From a virus, in the IMG/VR virus record IMGVR_UViG_3300021127_000004, positions 1 through 64,000 of that record: DNA of 64,000 nt. The stretch is one strand, 5' to 3'. The notes beneath the pieces were generated by a model. It saw nothing but the letters and a program-made list of their open reading frames with translations, had not been told where the DNA came from and made no database searches. A program made the position numbers and the translations under genes. This document shows positions 21,254 to 30,170 of this stretch, piece after piece (position 1 is the first letter of the stretch; each line of letters opens with the position of its first letter).

Positions 21254-23365
21254 CTATTGATAAACACGTAAGTAAATATTTGAAAATGTCAATAACCCAT
21301 CCGTTAAAACACCGCTTGAATTATATGTATAAAAAGTGAAAATATTTTTATATATTATACCTGATTGCGTTGTAGAAAAAGTACCATTAGTTATTTTATT
21401 GTCGGAGAATGATATATCTGTATTATTCCCACAATATTGGAAGTGAATATTTGTTTTTGTAGATATAGTGCAAGTGTAAGTTCCTGTAGATATATAGTCA
21501 AAATGAACTGAATTAACACTAAATGTATCTATATCATCTACAAATACCTTTTGAATTGTAGGGGCTGTTGTTCCGCTTTGATATAACCTAGCTCTAAATT
21601 CATAATATCCTTTTGAGGGGATATTCGCTTGTACATAATTCTTTACTGCATTAACACTAGGATATAGTATATTGCTTGCGCTATCTGATGGATTTATTGA
21701 TACCGCTAAGTTATTTACGTCTTGGGGGATTAATCCTTGATTTTGCACTGAATATAACCATTCGCCGCTACCTACATATTGTAATCTAACTTGTATGCCC
21801 GAATCTACTGTAATATTATTTGTATAGCTTCCACTAGATGCTGTTGCGTAAAAATAAGTCCCTGTATTAGACCTTAAATTAAAATTGTTATTCAAACTAT
21901 AAGAACCTGTTATATTGTATATGTAATCTGTTTCACCTATTTTTGGGTTAGGATTAGTAAATAGTGAATACCCACTATTTGTAGGGTTTACAAAAGTATA
22001 TTTAGAAGTTGTAGTTATTGTTCCACTTAGGGTTATTACTGTGTCAGTATAAGAAACACTATTTGCTTTTACAAATCTAGTGATAGCTTGTACACTAGGG
22101 TACTTCGTAGTAGAAGCACTATCAGATGTTGCATTGTTAGATAAATTACTTAACGCTTGTGCATATCTGCCTACTGATTGAACTGTTGGGTATTTTGTTG
22201 TGCTGCTACTATCGCTTGCTACATTTGTTGATTTATTAGCAATATTTTCGGGTACATACCCTAAGCCAACATTAAGAATATCCCAATTAGTAGATGTTTG
22301 CCCGGGGCTATTAGTCAATGCCCTTACACTAGACCCTACTACAACCGATGTCCCGCCTAAAGTACCTGCTACTTTTATATACCATAAATCTCCCTTTTGT
22401 ATAGCCCCTGCTGTGCCACTACCCCCCGTTGAAGGGAAAACGTTGCCACTAGCATCGTAACTACCTCTGTCATTAAGAAGTCCTACTACTAGACCTGCGG
22501 CATAGGTTCTTGTGGCTTGTTGTGTAGGGTATAAAGTAGAACTATTTGCAGCCATAGTCCCATCGTTAGAAAGGTTTGATGTAACTTGATAGCCACTAAG
22601 GTTTGGGGCGTGGTTGGTTACATAAGACTTTACTGCGTTTTGTGTAGGTAGAGAATACAATGGGGAACTAGAAAGGGATGTATCATTTGAAAATGCGTTT
22701 ACACCATACCCCCCTAGATTAATAAAAGAACTAGCTTGTAAGGACAATGCTTCTATACTAGAAAAGTTATTATCTCCCGTAAACACATTGTTTTTAGCTA
22801 AATAAGGGATTCTTGTAGTGTCAATAGAACCACCTCCTCCACCTTGATGATTAGTTACATACGATTTTACTGCTTTTTGTGTGGGCAATATTGCATTTGA
22901 ATTACTTGTCATTGCGGTATCGGTAGATATTGATGATATTAATTGACCGCTAGTAAACCCCAAAAAACCATTTATTGTCAATGTATTATAATGCCCGTCT
23001 ATTGATAGGGTAGTTCCTGCATCATTATTATTAATATCTCCTATTGTAGTAATATCTCCATTTATTGATAACCCACTTGCATCGTTGTTGTTACTTACGT
23101 TTATATTAGGGAAAGTATTATTGCCTGTAAAATTATTATTCTTAGCTAAATAAGGTATTTTAGTACTATCAATAAGTTTTGAATTATTTATCTTGTTGTA
23201 GATAATGTTTTCAAACATCCTACCTACTCTTACGGCGGTGTTAGCCCCTGCCCTTGTTTCATTTTTTATTGTATCTGCTTGTGTAATTAATTGGGCATCT
23301 GTTAATTGGGATTTCCCCTCAAAGTAAACAAGCCCCAACAAAACTAATAAAATAACTTTCTTCAT
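21254..23365 (-). CDS. secreted repeat tail-fibre-like protein, 703 aa
   Basis: Signal peptide MKKVILLVLLGLVYFEGKSQ. Six copies of a fibre repeat with the core (L/K)YP(T/S)xxAVxxY are visible, at about residues 160-175, 240-250, 280-290, 390-405, 415-430 and 565-580: ILPTQKAVKSYVTNH, SLPTQNAVKSYVTNH, LYPTQQATRTYA, KYPTVQSVGRYA, KYPSVQAITRFV and LYPSVNAVKNYV. These repeats are typical of long phage fibres. The C-terminal about 120 residues lack the repeat and may be the tip. It is the first of the signal-peptide fibre series in transcription order. Confidence 0.78.
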   Translation of the reverse strand: MKKVILLVLLGLVYFEGKSQLTDAQLITQADTIKNETRAGANTAVRVGRMFENIIYNKINNSKLIDSTKIPYLAKNNNFTGNNTFPNINVSNNNDASGLSINGDITTIGDINNNDAGTTLSIDGHYNTLTINGFLGFTSGQLISSISTDTAMTSNSNAILPTQKAVKSYVTNHQGGGGGSIDTTRIPYLAKNNVFTGDNNFSSIEALSLQASSFINLGGYGVNAFSNDTSLSSSPLYSLPTQNAVKSYVTNHAPNLSGYQVTSNLSNDGTMAANSSTLYPTQQATRTYAAGLVVGLLNDRGSYDASGNVFPSTGGSGTAGAIQKGDLWYIKVAGTLGGTSVVVGSSVRALTNSPGQTSTNWDILNVGLGYVPENIANKSTNVASDSSSTTKYPTVQSVGRYAQALSNLSNNATSDSASTTKYPSVQAITRFVKANSVSYTDTVITLSGTITTTSKYTFVNPTNSGYSLFTNPNPKIGETDYIYNITGSYSLNNNFNLRSNTGTYFYATASSGSYTNNITVDSGIQVRLQYVGSGEWLYSVQNQGLIPQDVNNLAVSINPSDSASNILYPSVNAVKNYVQANIPSKGYYEFRARLYQSGTTAPTIQKVFVDDIDTFSVNSVHFDYISTGTYTCTISTKTNIHFQYCGNNTDISFSDNKITNGTFSTTQSGIIYKNIFTFYTYNSSGVLTDGLLTFSNIYLRVYQ

Positions 23366-23381
23366 ATATCTATTTTAATTT

Positions 23382-24179
23382 TTAACTAAACGTATTGTCA
23401 AATGTATTATCAAATGTATCTACCGAACTCCCCCCACTACTAACCGCATAATCTATTATTACTTTCATCCCATATTGTAATCCTAAGTTCTCTGTTGGGT
23501 TATCTATGGAATAGTTAAAGAATGTAATTGTGACAAAGGTAGGGGTATAAATTATATCTACGCTAAGTTGCCCTACAATATTTGGAAATATTCTTGTGCC
23601 GTCTATATATACCTTTACTGATTTAGTTGCTATATTAGCAGAATTTATAGTATATGTAGTGGCGTTTGCAGGAATTATAATGGGGGAATCCACTCCTACT
23701 ATTGCATCTATCTCATTGAATACGGTATTTCCGCTGCCGCTAGTTGATGTAAAGTTATTGGATTGATACCATAGTGAGTTTATCCCTTTGCTTATCCTTA
23801 AAGCCTGATTTGCAGGTATATAATTAAGTTGTTCACCAAAAGAAGTATAGTAGACTTTACCGCTTGCAAGGTTCACATCATCCCCTGTTAGGTTTATTAT
23901 AATCCATTCGTTATATACATTGTCCCCAAAAGTGATAGAAGTAGGGGTTATGCCACTTATTACCGTTACCCCGTTTGATAATGTTATATCCCCCCCTGTT
24001 GTTATAGTTTTAGCCCCGTTCCAATTAAGGGGGGATTGTTGGATAAATTTAGCCAACCCATTTATCTGTGCATTACCAAAAATACCCGTTATATCCCCAA
24101 CCCCATTTGGTATCCAAATAGTATTCGTGTCTTGTAATAGAGCCGCTAAGGTTTGATATGTAACATTTGGGTAAATCAT
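23382..24179 (-). CDS. structural protein candidate, 265 aa
   Basis: Begins MIYPNVTYQTLAALLQDTNT. Beta-rich, low in charge, with a Ser/Asp/Thr-rich C terminus (VDTFDNTFDNTFS) that repeats DNTF. No signal peptide, unlike the next genes downstream. Spacing to its neighbours is 0-17 nt. Probably a tail or head accessory protein. Confidence 0.6.
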   Translation of the reverse strand: MIYPNVTYQTLAALLQDTNTIWIPNGVGDITGIFGNAQINGLAKFIQQSPLNWNGAKTITTGGDITLSNGVTVISGITPTSITFGDNVYNEWIIINLTGDDVNLASGKVYYTSFGEQLNYIPANQALRISKGINSLWYQSNNFTSTSGSGNTVFNEIDAIVGVDSPIIIPANATTYTINSANIATKSVKVYIDGTRIFPNIVGQLSVDIIYTPTFVTITFFNYSIDNPTENLGLQYGMKVIIDYAVSSGGSSVDTFDNTFDNTFS

Positions 24180-24977
24180 TTATCCTTTATTTCTATGCAA
24201 TGAGTATTGTTCTATAAATTGGTCTCTAGTAACTATTCCAAACTTCTCTAATAATCTTCCAACAAATTCGTTTTTAAGGTTTACCCCCCACTCTAATTGT
24301 TGGCTATTTTTTGAATCATAAACTATTTGCCCCCCTGCACCCGTATTCAAATTAGGGGTTGTTGTTGTGTATGCAAATGTAGCTTGTTTTGGCAATCTAA
24401 AATAATATAGGACAACAACGCTTACATCTCTAGGGGCTACGTTGAAAACCCCGTTTACCTGTACCATTTTAGGTTTACTCATTGAAGGTCTTTTATCTTC
24501 AAATTCGTGGTTTAAACAAGCATCCCAACGTTGTAAGTCTACCTCTGTAATATCTACTTCTCTTATGCTATTTAAGTAGTCATTAATGCTTTGTGCAGGC
24601 GGAGTTACTTCTTGATTATCTTCATCTTTGTAACACAATCCTTTGTTTACTTTATCGTTGGGGATTGTTATTACACTATCATCTGTCTTTACTGTTATCA
24701 TCCCTGCTTTGAATAACCTTCCGTAGTCTTTAGGTATATTGGCAGTAGTGTAGTATGATGTAGCGGGGTTTGTTATGATATTTTGAGAAACTAAAAACGG
24801 GCGCATATTATCCCTCCATTCTTGGCTTTTTTCTGATTCACGGCATCCCATTTCCCATAACTCATAGTTGATAAGATTAAGATGCCTTATGAATACCGTA
24901 GCAGGGGGGATAAACCCCCCTTGAAACGTATTTGCTTCCGAACATAAATCTTGATATAAGTCGTATGAATCTATCAT
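24180..24977 (-). CDS. tail connector or ring protein candidate, 265 aa
   Basis: Begins MIDSYDLYQDLCSEANTFQG; a helical start with many Trp and acidic residues, then mixed alpha/beta (VAPRDVSVVVLYYFRLPKQA near 190-210). The size and the alpha-helical start followed by a beta domain recall head-tail connector or ring proteins of podoviruses. This is inference from layout. Confidence 0.55.
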   Translation of the reverse strand: MIDSYDLYQDLCSEANTFQGGFIPPATVFIRHLNLINYELWEMGCRESEKSQEWRDNMRPFLVSQNIITNPATSYYTTANIPKDYGRLFKAGMITVKTDDSVITIPNDKVNKGLCYKDEDNQEVTPPAQSINDYLNSIREVDITEVDLQRWDACLNHEFEDKRPSMSKPKMVQVNGVFNVAPRDVSVVVLYYFRLPKQATFAYTTTTPNLNTGAGGQIVYDSKNSQQLEWGVNLKNEFVGRLLEKFGIVTRDQFIEQYSLHRNKG

Positions 24978-24980
24978 CTA

Positions 24981-27575
24981 TTAAGGGCAATTTATTGATT
25001 GTAATGCACCTACTACTGCATTTGTTACTGCCCATATAGTACCATCCCCTAATGCAACTGCTGTAATAGTGTTTGAAATAGGTATTGATGTGCCACTATC
25101 TGTATATAGTGTAACCCCACTAGCAAAAGAAGAAGTCGTATAAATGGTGGTATAAGGTTGGCTACAAACCGCCGTTGTAAGTACTGTACCTAATTGTACT
25201 ACTGTCGCTATTGATGGTGGCGTAACTAATATTGTTTGTTCTACTCCGCTTGCAGGACTTGAACAATTTTGCAATACTTGAATGTCGTAAGTAACCCCCA
25301 CCGTAACAGGAATGCTTACAGGTGTAACCAAATACCCATTGCTACCTACTGTTATTGCGGTAGAATATGTTGTATAAGGATATGCAGGGGAATGTCCACT
25401 AACACGATAAAGGACTGTTACTGTTTGTGCTGATGTAGGTATTGTGTCAAAAGCCAACTTGGTAATATTCAAATTTGTCCCCGAAATATTATATAAGAAA
25501 GAAAGTATAAGTGGGCAACTTGTTGTATTTGCACAAATAGTCGATGCTATGCAAAAATTATTCAAGAATTGTGTATCTGTGATACCTATTGCCATTATAG
25601 CCCTTGCTAATTGTATAGGGGTTGCAAACCCACAAGCATTGGCAAAAACCCCCAATATAATATCTGTTGAAGCAACGGAAGATGCAGGTGTACCAAAAAC
25701 CCCCTTGACTACATTACAATTTGTCCCTTTGTTCCCTAATGAATAAGCAACCAAAGACCCTAAAGCAGTATTTACCGCTTGTATGTAAATATCTAATTCA
25801 CCCCCTTGTGCTACTACTATATCTTGCTCTAATCCTGTTGAATTATTTAAAGCAGGAACGGTATAAGATTGGGATGTGAATACTTCGCTAGTGTCTAGTG
25901 TACAGATTTTATTGATTATATTCTGTATTACTGTTTGTGCAGGGATAGGAACATAACCCCCACTTGTCTTAGTAAATGTAGCCGCATAATTAGAACTAGC
26001 AACTGAATAGTTAAGCCCTATGATTACATTAGGATTAGTGTTAGATACTATATGAATAGTGCCATCTGCGGGGGAATCCCCACTTACTGAAAAAGTACCT
26101 ATCCCTAAAGTGTTAAGATATGTTTGTAGTGCAGGTAAGTTATTAGTATTGAAAGTAAAGTTAGTAAGGATACTTTCGCTTTGTAGTTGGAAAGAAGTCA
26201 ATATTGCATACACCCCTACCCCTGTTGGGATATTGGACAATGTGAAAGTATAGTTATTTGCTACACTACTATTGAATACGCATTTACCATCTACTATTAT
26301 ATCGAAGTTGCTGCTTTGGTTTAATTGGTTTATCAAATTGGGGTTAGCCAAAATAGCATTAACCAAATCTTGTGCAAGTACTGCTTCGTTTACTTTTAGG
26401 GTGTATGTCTTTTGGTCTCCCGAAACAGAAGTACTCCAAGAATAAGCATCTTCATTTGAAGGGTCAACTGCCACTAAGTAAGTTATATCCCCTATTGTAA
26501 GGGTTACGTTATTACCTGTTGCAGAATAAGAGCCTGTTATATCCCCACTAGGATTAAGTATGTAGTTTATCCCGTTTGATATTGCATTTTTACCCGTAAC
26601 TATACCTGACCCAATACCATAACAATTACAAGAAAATTTACCAATACGTTTTATCTTTTCAATAGTTGCAGGGACATCCACGCCCGTAAGTGGCTGCCAT
26701 AAGCCAATTACTACTTGTATAAAAAGGCTATTAATTTGCATTAATTGGTCTCTTGCGGCAGATATATCCACACAAGTACCATATCTGATAGTATCCTCTA
26801 ATTTAGTTATTTCACATACTAAAGGGGAAAGGTCAATATTACATAATGCAGCAAATGTCTTTCTTTGGAAGTAAAGTATGGTTACATAAGTATCATTACC
26901 GTATGCGTAATTGTAAATAGAGTTTTGTACAAATTCATAAGCATCTGAACTTACTGTAAGTGGGGCAGAACATACGGCATAATTATTAGCCACAAAAGGG
27001 ATTGGGCTTGTCCCTGTCCCATCCAAAGGATATTTAAGGCTTAGTGTAGATGATATTTGTGTGCCTATCAAACCATTGTAACCATAATTTGTTTGGTCTT
27101 GGAATAAAACGCTTTGTTGGCTACATTGTACCGTTGCTATTGTAGATGCCAAACCTGTCATATCCTGCGAAGCAGTAGTGTTCCCGTTTGGTCTTATTAT
27201 TGTAGCATTTTGTACTGGGGCGGTATATATATTCCCTACACTATCCTGACAAGTTACTTGGAATGTAAAAGGTACAGGAGAAAATTCTATATTACCTGCG
27301 GGCATAGGGAATCTATCGTTCAATACCGTATTAGACCAAACCCCCACAATATCAGGATTACTAATATCCCCGTTATGTATGATTGTTTGTGAAGGTGATA
27401 TTACCAAAAATGCGTATGATACATTTTGTAGGTTTGTCCCCGTACTAAGATTTTGTAGTTTTACTTTAGGGGTTGGCTGTACGTTGCCATTTGAATCAAC
27501 ATTTTGTGTCAAATCAAAAGTTACGGCTACCCTTAAAAGACCTATATCGGGAGAATTTGTTATTACTAATGACAT
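24981..27575 (-). CDS. large structural protein with Ig/FN3-like end, 864 aa
   Basis: No signal peptide (MSLVITNSPDIGLLRVAVTF). The N-terminal 140 residues look like beta sandwiches with Pro/Asn-rich links. About residues 690-810 resemble a fibronectin type III domain (FLYNISGTNLNITKLAFDTI and VTVGVTYDIQVLQNCS). The middle has paired Cys residues. It is the first gene after the terminator at 27590-27624. A tail, collar or head-decoration role is likely. Confidence 0.6.
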   Translation of the reverse strand: MSLVITNSPDIGLLRVAVTFDLTQNVDSNGNVQPTPKVKLQNLSTGTNLQNVSYAFLVISPSQTIIHNGDISNPDIVGVWSNTVLNDRFPMPAGNIEFSPVPFTFQVTCQDSVGNIYTAPVQNATIIRPNGNTTASQDMTGLASTIATVQCSQQSVLFQDQTNYGYNGLIGTQISSTLSLKYPLDGTGTSPIPFVANNYAVCSAPLTVSSDAYEFVQNSIYNYAYGNDTYVTILYFQRKTFAALCNIDLSPLVCEITKLEDTIRYGTCVDISAARDQLMQINSLFIQVVIGLWQPLTGVDVPATIEKIKRIGKFSCNCYGIGSGIVTGKNAISNGINYILNPSGDITGSYSATGNNVTLTIGDITYLVAVDPSNEDAYSWSTSVSGDQKTYTLKVNEAVLAQDLVNAILANPNLINQLNQSSNFDIIVDGKCVFNSSVANNYTFTLSNIPTGVGVYAILTSFQLQSESILTNFTFNTNNLPALQTYLNTLGIGTFSVSGDSPADGTIHIVSNTNPNVIIGLNYSVASSNYAATFTKTSGGYVPIPAQTVIQNIINKICTLDTSEVFTSQSYTVPALNNSTGLEQDIVVAQGGELDIYIQAVNTALGSLVAYSLGNKGTNCNVVKGVFGTPASSVASTDIILGVFANACGFATPIQLARAIMAIGITDTQFLNNFCIASTICANTTSCPLILSFLYNISGTNLNITKLAFDTIPTSAQTVTVLYRVSGHSPAYPYTTYSTAITVGSNGYLVTPVSIPVTVGVTYDIQVLQNCSSPASGVEQTILVTPPSIATVVQLGTVLTTAVCSQPYTTIYTTSSFASGVTLYTDSGTSIPISNTITAVALGDGTIWAVTNAVVGALQSINCP

Positions 27576-27589
27576 ATTCTAAATTTTTA

Positions 27590-27624
27590 AAAACAAAAAG
27601 GGCGAACCGAAAATCAGCCGCCCT
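27590..27624 (-). terminator. intrinsic terminator after the head genes
   Basis: On the minus strand AGGGCGGCTGA pairs with TCGGT-CGCCCT (bulge and G-U pairs), followed by TTTTTGTTTTT. It lies between the genes ending at 27659 and starting at 27575, so it separates the head module from the tail and fibre module. Confidence 0.75.
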
Positions 27625-27658
27625 ATTACCCACCACCCACAGCGCAATGGGCAACTAT

Positions 27659-28438
27659 TTACACGGCTGTTATTACTGTACCAAAGTTATCTCCCAAAGT
27701 AAATCCTGTTGCGAATAATGTTGAGTTAGTCGAATCAAGATACCAAGTAATTTCACCCCCGTTTGTATAATTTGCGTTTAAGTATGTCAACAATGCTGCG
27801 GGTGTAGAATATGTAGTTGGTGCTGTTGGAAGAAACACGTTATTGATAATCCCTTGTGGGAAATATTTTAAAGAACCACTTAATGTTGGCAACGCTACGG
27901 TTGTGTAATTAACCCCTGCCGCAAAGTAAGTAATAGTCCCATCATTTGTTTGATTGATACTTACTTGTGGTATAATTACTTTAGGAAATAATGTAGGGTC
28001 AACTGCAAATATTTGTCTAGGTGAATTAAATGGGTCTGTTATTTGTACAATACCTTGCATCAATATAACCGTACCCCCACTTTGGACACTAGCTGCTGCC
28101 ATCAAATCTGTCAATTCCCCAAATATGTACCAATACTTAGATGTTCTAGGTTCTTTAATCAAGAAACAAGGAAGGCTATCTACGGTAGGTGGGGTTAAGT
28201 AATATTGCCCCGTCCTTAATGTATTGTAATCAAACCCCGTAAAAACACCATTATCTGAAATAGGTACAGCCCATCTATCGTAGTTATCAAACTTTAAATC
28301 AGATGCCTTTGTTGGAACATACAATGCCTTTGGAGAACAGGATAGACCGTTTACCATATCAAGGAAGTCTATCCCGTTTTCGTTTAAGACACACGCCGCA
28401 ACGGTATTACCAAAAATATAAGGAGCAGGTGTTGACAT
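27659..28438 (-). CDS. head or tail accessory protein, paralogue of next gene, 259 aa
   Basis: The C-terminal half aligns with the protein of 28458-29189: both have ALPTLSGSL, then PTA, TTYSTPAALLTYLNA and WYLDSTNSTL. The N-terminal halves differ. The pair are probably duplicated capsid decoration or tail components. Last gene before the terminator. Confidence 0.62.
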   Translation of the reverse strand: MSTPAPYIFGNTVAACVLNENGIDFLDMVNGLSCSPKALYVPTKASDLKFDNYDRWAVPISDNGVFTGFDYNTLRTGQYYLTPPTVDSLPCFLIKEPRTSKYWYIFGELTDLMAAASVQSGGTVILMQGIVQITDPFNSPRQIFAVDPTLFPKVIIPQVSINQTNDGTITYFAAGVNYTTVALPTLSGSLKYFPQGIINNVFLPTAPTTYSTPAALLTYLNANYTNGGEITWYLDSTNSTLFATGFTLGDNFGTVITAV

Positions 28439-28457
28439 TAATTACTTTTATTTACTA

Positions 28458-29189
28458 TTAAAGTGCAGGGTTCACCGCAATCACACCACCACCAAATACT
28501 ATTGGAGTGGTAGCACTAAAGTTTGTAATCGTACCAATCAAGGTAAGGTTATCAGAACTCAAAGCCCAAGTGAAAGTAGTAGAACCGATTGTAGTCCAAT
28601 GTGCATTTGCAAATGTCAATAGGTTTGCAGGGGTTGTATAAGTTGTACCTGCTATTGATGCAGTAGGATATGCTTCTGTACCATTCACGTTTGCAAAAGG
28701 GAATAGTTGCAAGCTACCTGACAAGGTAGGCAATGCTAGGTTTACAGTTGTGTTACCGTTTACATCTGCACCATATACTGTTTGTACCCCATAAAGCGTT
28801 GCAGCCCCGTGAATGTAATAAACAGAATTGTAAGGGTTGGCTGAACCATTCAAGTATGCAGTTGTAGTTGGCAATGCAGTACCACCATTGGAAGCAGTTA
28901 CATATTGTGCAGAAGTACCTACTACTATCCAACTGTCTGAACTATTAGTCATAGACAATTTGAATACAGGGATACCCCACAATGGCAATGGCTGATTAGG
29001 GCTGTCTGCAAGGTTATAAGGGATATAGTCGTAATCGGAAACAAACCCCTCATTAACAGGAACTGCATAATAATCGCCGTCTAAGTGACCGCCCTCTAAA
29101 GGGGTAGCAATTTCTTGTAAAGAACCTATTAGTTGGGATTTCACGAAATCAATCTGATTCCCCTTTCTTAATACTAACGCTTGTATCAT
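28458..29189 (-). CDS. head or tail accessory protein, paralogue of preceding gene, 243 aa
   Basis: Begins MIQALVLRKGNQIDFVKSQL. The C-terminal half carries LALPTLSGSLQLFPFAN, TTPANLLTFANAHW and WALSSDNLTL, in the same order as the downstream neighbour. It lies two genes downstream of the major capsid candidate, a usual place for decoration proteins. Confidence 0.62.
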   Translation of the reverse strand: MIQALVLRKGNQIDFVKSQLIGSLQEIATPLEGGHLDGDYYAVPVNEGFVSDYDYIPYNLADSPNQPLPLWGIPVFKLSMTNSSDSWIVVGTSAQYVTASNGGTALPTTTAYLNGSANPYNSVYYIHGAATLYGVQTVYGADVNGNTTVNLALPTLSGSLQLFPFANVNGTEAYPTASIAGTTYTTPANLLTFANAHWTTIGSTTFTWALSSDNLTLIGTITNFSATTPIVFGGGVIAVNPAL

Positions 29190-29201
29190 AATTTATATTG
29201 T

Positions 29202-30149
29202 TTAATTTTCTGAAACTTGTTTTTCTTTTAAGTCAACCTTTGCTATCAACTCTTGATATTTAGCTGCATATTCAGGGGTTTTAAGCAATTCTGCGATTTG
29301 TTTAATCTTAGTCTTTTCGCTTAAATTTTTACCTTCGTAATTAGCCAATACCTTATTGTCGTCAACAAATGAAGCTGTATTTGCCCCTATGTTTATAACT
29401 TGCAACTCTTTTGCGTGGACAATCAATGTTGTTACATTATCATCCAAAGTGGTAATAGTATTAAGGAACGTTTCAGGGTCTGCGCTTGCCATACCTGCCA
29501 ATACTGTTAATTTTTGGGAGTATGTATCGCCACCGTAAGCATTGAACAATGATAATAATGTATCAATCTTAGTTGTTTGGTAAACGTTTTTGCCCCCTTC
29601 TTTCTTGACTAAGTTAGCAACATACCCAATAGCCTTGTTACTTACTATCCACCTGTCGTTAAATTGTTCCTCGTCTTTCAAAGGCTCAATTACTTTAAAG
29701 AACTTCTTTGATGTATCCCCATCAGGTCTGTTTGTTGCATTCTCGTTAAAGGCGCAATCCCTCATAAAAGAAAACATCCCCCTGTCACCTTCGTCTTTAA
29801 GAACTAGGATACCGTTTGGTATCTTTATTTTCTCCCCACTAGGGATATACTCCCCGTTTTCATTGGTTCTAGTTTGGATGCCCTTGGCTTGTAATTTGGT
29901 AATCTCGTTTTCATAGATTCCTTTTACATACCTAATTGGGATTTGATTCCCTTCCTCATCCCACTTGTAACTAATTGTAGGTAGGTAAATCACGCTAGGA
30001 AAAGACTTTACATCTTCTGTCTTTTGTGACATTACATTCGGGGCGATTTCCCTTCTAAATCCGCTATCCCCCTTAATCGTACTTTCAAAGATTAATACCT
30101 GTACTTCTTTCTTTTTGCTAGAAGGTTTAGCTGTGGCTACTTCTGTCAT
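29202..30149 (-). CDS. hypothetical structural-region protein, 315 aa
   Basis: Begins MTEVATAKPSSKKKEVQVLI. N-terminal alpha/beta part with a Gly/Pro-rich loop, C-terminal third helical and charged (LSEKTKIKQIAELLKTPEYA). It is directly downstream of the capsid gene. Possible head completion or accessory protein; no family recognised. Confidence 0.55.
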   Translation of the reverse strand: MTEVATAKPSSKKKEVQVLIFESTIKGDSGFRREIAPNVMSQKTEDVKSFPSVIYLPTISYKWDEEGNQIPIRYVKGIYENEITKLQAKGIQTRTNENGEYIPSGEKIKIPNGILVLKDEGDRGMFSFMRDCAFNENATNRPDGDTSKKFFKVIEPLKDEEQFNDRWIVSNKAIGYVANLVKKEGGKNVYQTTKIDTLLSLFNAYGGDTYSQKLTVLAGMASADPETFLNTITTLDDNVTTLIVHAKELQVINIGANTASFVDDNKVLANYEGKNLSEKTKIKQIAELLKTPEYAAKYQELIAKVDLKEKQVSEN

Positions 30150-30170
30150 TTATCTACGTTTTATTGTTTA

